A stretch of DNA of 25,464 nucleotides from an uncultured Eubacteriales bacterium (GTDB taxonomy: Bacteria > Bacillota > Clostridia > Oscillospirales > Oscillospiraceae). The stretch covers positions 1 to 25,464 of the forward strand of contig URAL01000026.1 in the NCBI GenBank assembly GCA_900545805.1, read 5' to 3'. Positions 22,577 to 25,464 of this stretch are shown here, piece after piece. Position 1 is the stretch's first letter; each line of letters begins with the position of its first letter. The notes beneath the pieces are model-generated. The model searched no databases and was not told the DNA's origin. It was given only the letters and a program-made list of their open reading frames with translations. Made by a program: the position numbers and the translations under genes.

Positions 22577-22605
22577 TTGAAAACGGGAGAATTTTGTGAT
22601 AAAAT
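22577..22605 (+). promoter_or_regulatory. Sigma-A promoter of the lipid kinase gene
   Basis: TTGAAA (22577-22582) and TAAAAT (22600-22605) are separated by exactly 17 bp. The kinase ATG at 22647 lies 41 bases beyond the -10 box, with an AAGGA ribosome binding site between them. Confidence 0.75.
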
Positions 22606-22646
22606 TGGTAAACTAAACGTTAATAAGGGTTAAGGAATCAGTATTT

Positions 22647-23534
22647 ATGAAAACTCCGCTTATGATGATAATAAACCCGGCGGCCGGAAAGGGCGGCTTC
22701 AGGCGTGCTCTGCCCGATGCACTGAAAATGCTCTCGGATGCCGGCTATGCGGTGACTATGTATTTCACCGAGTGCCGCGGCCACGCGACGGAGCTTGCCA
22801 CGCAGTATGCCGGCGCGGTGCCGTACCTTTTGGTGCTCGGCGGCGATGGTACGCTCGCCGAGGCCATCGCCGGTCTCATGCCGCTTTCCGAGCGTCCCAA
22901 GGTAGGCTATATCCCCATCGGCACGGCAAACGACGTTGCGCGCACCATAGGTCTTCCGAAAAACGACATACTCGCCGGTGCACAGCGCTTCATCGGCGGA
23001 TCTCCCCACCCCTTTGACGAAGGGCAGCACGACGGCGGATATTTCAACTACGTCGCGGCCTTCGGCGCATTCACCGAGGTCAGCTACGCGACGCCGCAGG
23101 AGGCAAAAAAGCAGCTCGGCGAGGCGGCGTACCTCCTAGGCGCGGTAAAAAGCCTATCGACGCTAAAAAGCCGCCGCGTCACCGTCGAGTACGATGACGG
23201 CGTTATTGACGGCGAGTTTCTCTACGGCAGCATGTCGAACTCCTACTCCGTGGCCGGCTTTATCGACCTGCCGCGCAAGGAGATCGGCCTCGGCGACGGG
23301 CTGCACGAGCTGGTGCTGGTGAAAAAGCTCCCGAACGCGGCGGCGTTTGCGGCGCTTGTGACAAAGGTGCTCAGCCACGATCTCAGCAGCGAATACATAA
23401 TCATAAAGCACACCCGCCGCGCACGCTTTGTTTTCGACGAGCCCGAGAGCTGGACCTTCGACGGCGAAAACGGCGGCGCGCACAGTCAGATATGCTTTGA
23501 AAACTGCCCGCAGGCGATCGAGCTGGTGTATTAG
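22647..23534 (+). CDS. Diacylglycerol-kinase-family lipid kinase (YegS/DgkB-like)
   Basis: The 295-residue cytoplasmic protein has the DAGK catalytic domain: N-terminal INPAAGKG, the nucleotide-binding GGDGT motif near residue 70, and PIGTANDVART near 91-101, followed by the beta-rich C-terminal domain with GDG and a final FDGE. Members phosphorylate diacylglycerol or related lipids, recycling DAG made during lipoteichoic acid or membrane-lipid turnover. It has its own promoter upstream and no co-transcribed partner, as RluD converges on it. The lipid substrate cannot be told from sequence alone. I find no clear terminator in the 66-bp gap downstream. Confidence 0.9.
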   Translation: MKTPLMMIINPAAGKGGFRRALPDALKMLSDAGYAVTMYFTECRGHATELATQYAGAVPYLLVLGGDGTLAEAIAGLMPLSERPKVGYIPIGTANDVARTIGLPKNDILAGAQRFIGGSPHPFDEGQHDGGYFNYVAAFGAFTEVSYATPQEAKKQLGEAAYLLGAVKSLSTLKSRRVTVEYDDGVIDGEFLYGSMSNSYSVAGFIDLPRKEIGLGDGLHELVLVKKLPNAAAFAALVTKVLSHDLSSEYIIIKHTRRARFVFDEPESWTFDGENGGAHSQICFENCPQAIELVY

Positions 23535-23600
23535 CCGTCAGCGGACAGCTGATAGCTTATTGTGTGCGGCGCGGCCGCAATAATCGTATCGGCAGCGGCC

Positions 23601-24530
23601 TTAACGCGCCTCCGAAAGCTTGCCGAGGACGTTCTTGAAATACTCCGGCAGCTCGGTGGAGATGACGACTCTCTCACCGCTGCGCGGATGGATGAATTTA
23701 AGCTCGCGAGCGTGCAGGCACTGACCGGAAAGCCCCTTGTCGGGTGAGGGCGCGCCGTATACGCTGTCGCCGAGCAGGGGGTGGCCGATGTGCGCCATGT
23801 GGACGCGGATCTGATGCGTGCGCCCGGTTTCGAGACGGCAGCGGATATGCGTATAGCCGCGATAGCGCGCTATGACCTCCCAGTGCGTCACTGCGCTGCG
23901 CGAGCCCTTCTGCGTGACGGCCATTTTCTTGCGGTCGCTCGGATGGCGGCCGATGGGTGCGTCCACCGTGCCGGAAGGCTCGCGCATACCGCCGCGCACG
24001 ACGGCCTCGTATACTCGCGACAGACTGCGATCGGAAAGCTGAGACGACAGCGCAAGGTGTGCAAAGTCGTTTTTCGCGACGATCAGCAGGCCGGACGTGT
24101 CCTTATCTATCCGGTGCACGATGCCTGGGCGCTTTTCGCCTCCGATGCCGGACAGCGAGTCGCCGCAATGAAACATCAGAGCGTTTACGAGCGTTCCGTC
24201 CGGGTGGCCGGGCGCGGGGTGCACGACCATGCCGCGCGGTTTGTTTACTACCAGCAGGTCGTCATCCTCGTACACGATGTTGATCGGGATATCCTGCGGC
24301 CTGAGCTCTGTGTCGGCGGCCTCTGGCATGACGAGCACGACCTCCTCGCCGGGTGAGCATTTGTAGTTTTTCTTCACCGCTTTTCCGCCGACGGTCACCG
24401 CGCCGTCGTCAATGAGGCGAGCTGCGGCGCTTCGCGTGAGCTCCGGCACACAGCGCGCAAGGAGAGCGTCGATACGTTCGGCGCTCTCCTGTGCTGTTAT
24501 TGTTATTATATTATCGTCCAAATAATCCAT
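23601..24530 (-). CDS. rluD: RluA/RluD-family 23S rRNA pseudouridine synthase
   Basis: The 309-residue protein has an N-terminal S4 RNA-binding domain (about 15-65: RIDALLARCVPELTRSAAARL) and a pseudouridine synthase domain with the catalytic Asp in HRIDKDTSG (near residue 140), KPRGMVVHPAPGH and the C-terminal RTHQIRVHMAHIGHPLLGD segment. RluD-type enzymes modify uridines in helix 69 of 23S rRNA. The Firmicutes homologue (YlyB-like) usually lies directly after lspA, as here: its ATG overlaps the lspA stop by one base (TAATG), so the two are translationally coupled. Which uridine is modified is not shown by sequence. Confidence 0.92.
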   Translation of the reverse strand: MDYLDDNIITITAQESAERIDALLARCVPELTRSAAARLIDDGAVTVGGKAVKKNYKCSPGEEVVLVMPEAADTELRPQDIPINIVYEDDDLLVVNKPRGMVVHPAPGHPDGTLVNALMFHCGDSLSGIGGEKRPGIVHRIDKDTSGLLIVAKNDFAHLALSSQLSDRSLSRVYEAVVRGGMREPSGTVDAPIGRHPSDRKKMAVTQKGSRSAVTHWEVIARYRGYTHIRCRLETGRTHQIRVHMAHIGHPLLGDSVYGAPSPDKGLSGQCLHARELKFIHPRSGERVVISTELPEYFKNVLGKLSEAR

Positions 24531-25294
24531 TACAGATCCTTAAACTCGGCGAGAATATCATCAACGCTGAACTCCTCGCTCTGCGCAGACTCGTCCTTCG
24601 GCGCGGCGGCCTTCTTTTCGGCGGGCCGCGCCGAGCTCAGCGACGGGCCGAAATCATCCCAGAACGCGTCGTGCGCCTGAGGGCGCTGCGGCTCGGGCTT
24701 TATCGGCTGCGCCTCCTGCGGCTGCTCGGGAGCGGCGGTGCTTATGCCGAAGATATCGGCGAAATCGTCGGCAGTCTCGACCGGCTGGCGCGGCACAGGT
24801 CTTACCTTGACGGGAGAAGCGTCCTCATCGTCATCATTGTCTCCGCGTGAGCCGAAAAAAACATATATCACGAACATCAGGCAGGACACGACGAGAACCG
24901 CGTCGGCAATATTGAACACCGCGAAGTTGACAAACTCAATCTTGAACATGTCCACAACATAACCGAGAAACACCCTGTCGATGCAGTTGCCCAGTGCGCC
25001 GGTCAAAAACAGCACCTCGCACCACACGGCAAAGCGCGAGTCGAACACGCGCCGCACCAGCAGCACGGCGATAACGACGACGAACACCGCCGTCACGGCC
25101 AGAAAGATCCAGCGCGCATAGTCGACATTGTCAAGCAGGCCGAACGCCGCGCCGGAGTTGTGGATATTCACGAGCTTCACGACGCCGGGGATGAGCTCCT
25201 GTGAGCCGGTTGACAGAGTTATATTCACCGTGACCCAGTATTTGAGCCACTGATCCGCGATGAGTATCACCGCGGCAACAATCGCAAAAAGCAT
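24530..25294 (-). CDS. lspA: Lipoprotein signal peptidase II with long C-terminal extension
   Basis: I start at ATG 25294, which has AAAGGA seven bases upstream; the longer frame to 25339 starts over the promoter -10 region. The core (residues 1-148) has four membrane helices and the two catalytic aspartates, Asp106 in GNCIDRV and Asp131 in FNIADAV, so it should process prolipoproteins such as the three or more encoded in this window. Residues 149-254 are a hydrophilic tail of about 105 residues, rich in Pro, Asp, Glu, Gln and Ala, ending SVDDILAEFKDL. LspA is normally about 150-170 residues, so the tail is an extra, presumably disordered cytoplasmic region with a short helical motif at its end. 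Confidence 0.92.
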   Translation of the reverse strand: MLFAIVAAVILIADQWLKYWVTVNITLSTGSQELIPGVVKLVNIHNSGAAFGLLDNVDYARWIFLAVTAVFVVVIAVLLVRRVFDSRFAVWCEVLFLTGALGNCIDRVFLGYVVDMFKIEFVNFAVFNIADAVLVVSCLMFVIYVFFGSRGDNDDDEDASPVKVRPVPRQPVETADDFADIFGISTAAPEQPQEAQPIKPEPQRPQAHDAFWDDFGPSLSSARPAEKKAAAPKDESAQSEEFSVDDILAEFKDL

Positions 25295-25327
25295 GGTCAG
25301 ATCCTTTCGGTTTCCATTATAACTTAT

Positions 25328-25356
25328 ATAATGCACCAAAACACTCCGTCCGTCAA
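25328..25356 (-). promoter_or_regulatory. Putative promoter of lspA-rluD
   Basis: On the minus strand TTGACG (25356-25351) is followed after 17 bp by CATTAT (25333-25328). A further TATAAT-like stretch lies downstream. The lspA start at 25294 follows within 35 bases. Bases 25357-25464 hold no gene that I recognise; a small plus-strand stem (25421-25434) followed by TTTT is too weak to call a terminator. Confidence 0.6.
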
Positions 25357-25464
25357 GTGCTTCGGCGGCGAATTAAGGCTGTCACCGATACGGGGAGTGC
25401 GTCAGCCCGGTGTCGAAGGTGCGGAACAATCCGCTTTTGCATCGCGTTACGGCACTGCGCCATG

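Noticed and set aside
25421..25438. Possible plus-strand terminator GCGGA-ACAA-TCCGC-TTTT
   Set aside because: The stem is only 5 bp and no plus-strand gene leads into it within the window.
25357..25464. Short open frames at the right edge on the minus strand
   Set aside because: Two frames of fewer than 40 codons run in from the window edge with no recognisable protein similarity. They cannot be told from chance.

Overview
The window looks like a piece of a Clostridia (Gram-positive anaerobe, probably Oscillospiraceae-like) chromosome. This rests on AGGAGG-type ribosome binding sites, sigma-A type promoters, a MurT/GatD-like gene pair, DUF4358 and SGNH lipoproteins, BspA-type leucine-rich repeats, and anaerobe-style CoA enzymes related to Cat1 and SucD. 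The taxon is an inference from gene content. No rRNA, tRNA, CRISPR array or insertion sequence is visible.

Layout. (1) 1-924: the end of a MurT-like gene and a GatD-like gene whose glutaminase residues are gone, closed by a terminator and a perfect palindrome. (2) 1075-5357: a three-gene operon of a leucine-rich-repeat protein, a MoxR/CobS-like AAA+ ATPase and a CobT-like von Willebrand A protein with an HExxH motif. (3) 5385-7294, minus strand: an SGNH-hydrolase lipoprotein, a DUF4358 lipoprotein and a metallo-beta-lactamase-fold hydrolase. (4) 7420-9150, minus: an acyl-CoA ligase with its own strong promoter and terminator. (5) 9286-20435, minus: a ten-gene catabolic locus read in the order acylating aldehyde dehydrogenase, Cat1-type CoA-transferase homologue, iron alcohol dehydrogenase, TRAP transporter (P, Q, M), PEBP-family protein, hydroxypyruvate reductase, glycerate kinase, LacI regulator. 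(6) 20436-20859: an AT-rich divergent control region with three LacI-type operators. (7) 20860-21765, plus: an HMG-CoA-lyase-like enzyme. (8) 21844-25294: housekeeping genes for a YhhN membrane protein, a lipid kinase, an RluD-type pseudouridine synthase and signal peptidase II.

The most interesting part is regions 5-7. A TRAP transporter with a TakP-like binding protein would import a hydroxy- or oxo-carboxylate. An alcohol dehydrogenase and a CoA-dependent aldehyde dehydrogenase would interconvert alcohol, aldehyde and acyl-CoA, and a lyase would cleave an acyl-CoA. The LacI regulator plausibly acts at the three operators. Two enzymes deviate at catalytic positions: the CoA-transferase homologue has Gly where the acyl-accepting Glu should be, and the HMG-CoA-lyase homologue has Gln where human HMGCL has Glu72. 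This suggests a related but non-standard pathway. One candidate is mevalonate breakdown through mevaldate and HMG-CoA; other substrates remain possible. Separately, the GatD homologue lacks both catalytic Cys and His, and LspA has an unusual disordered tail of about 105 residues.
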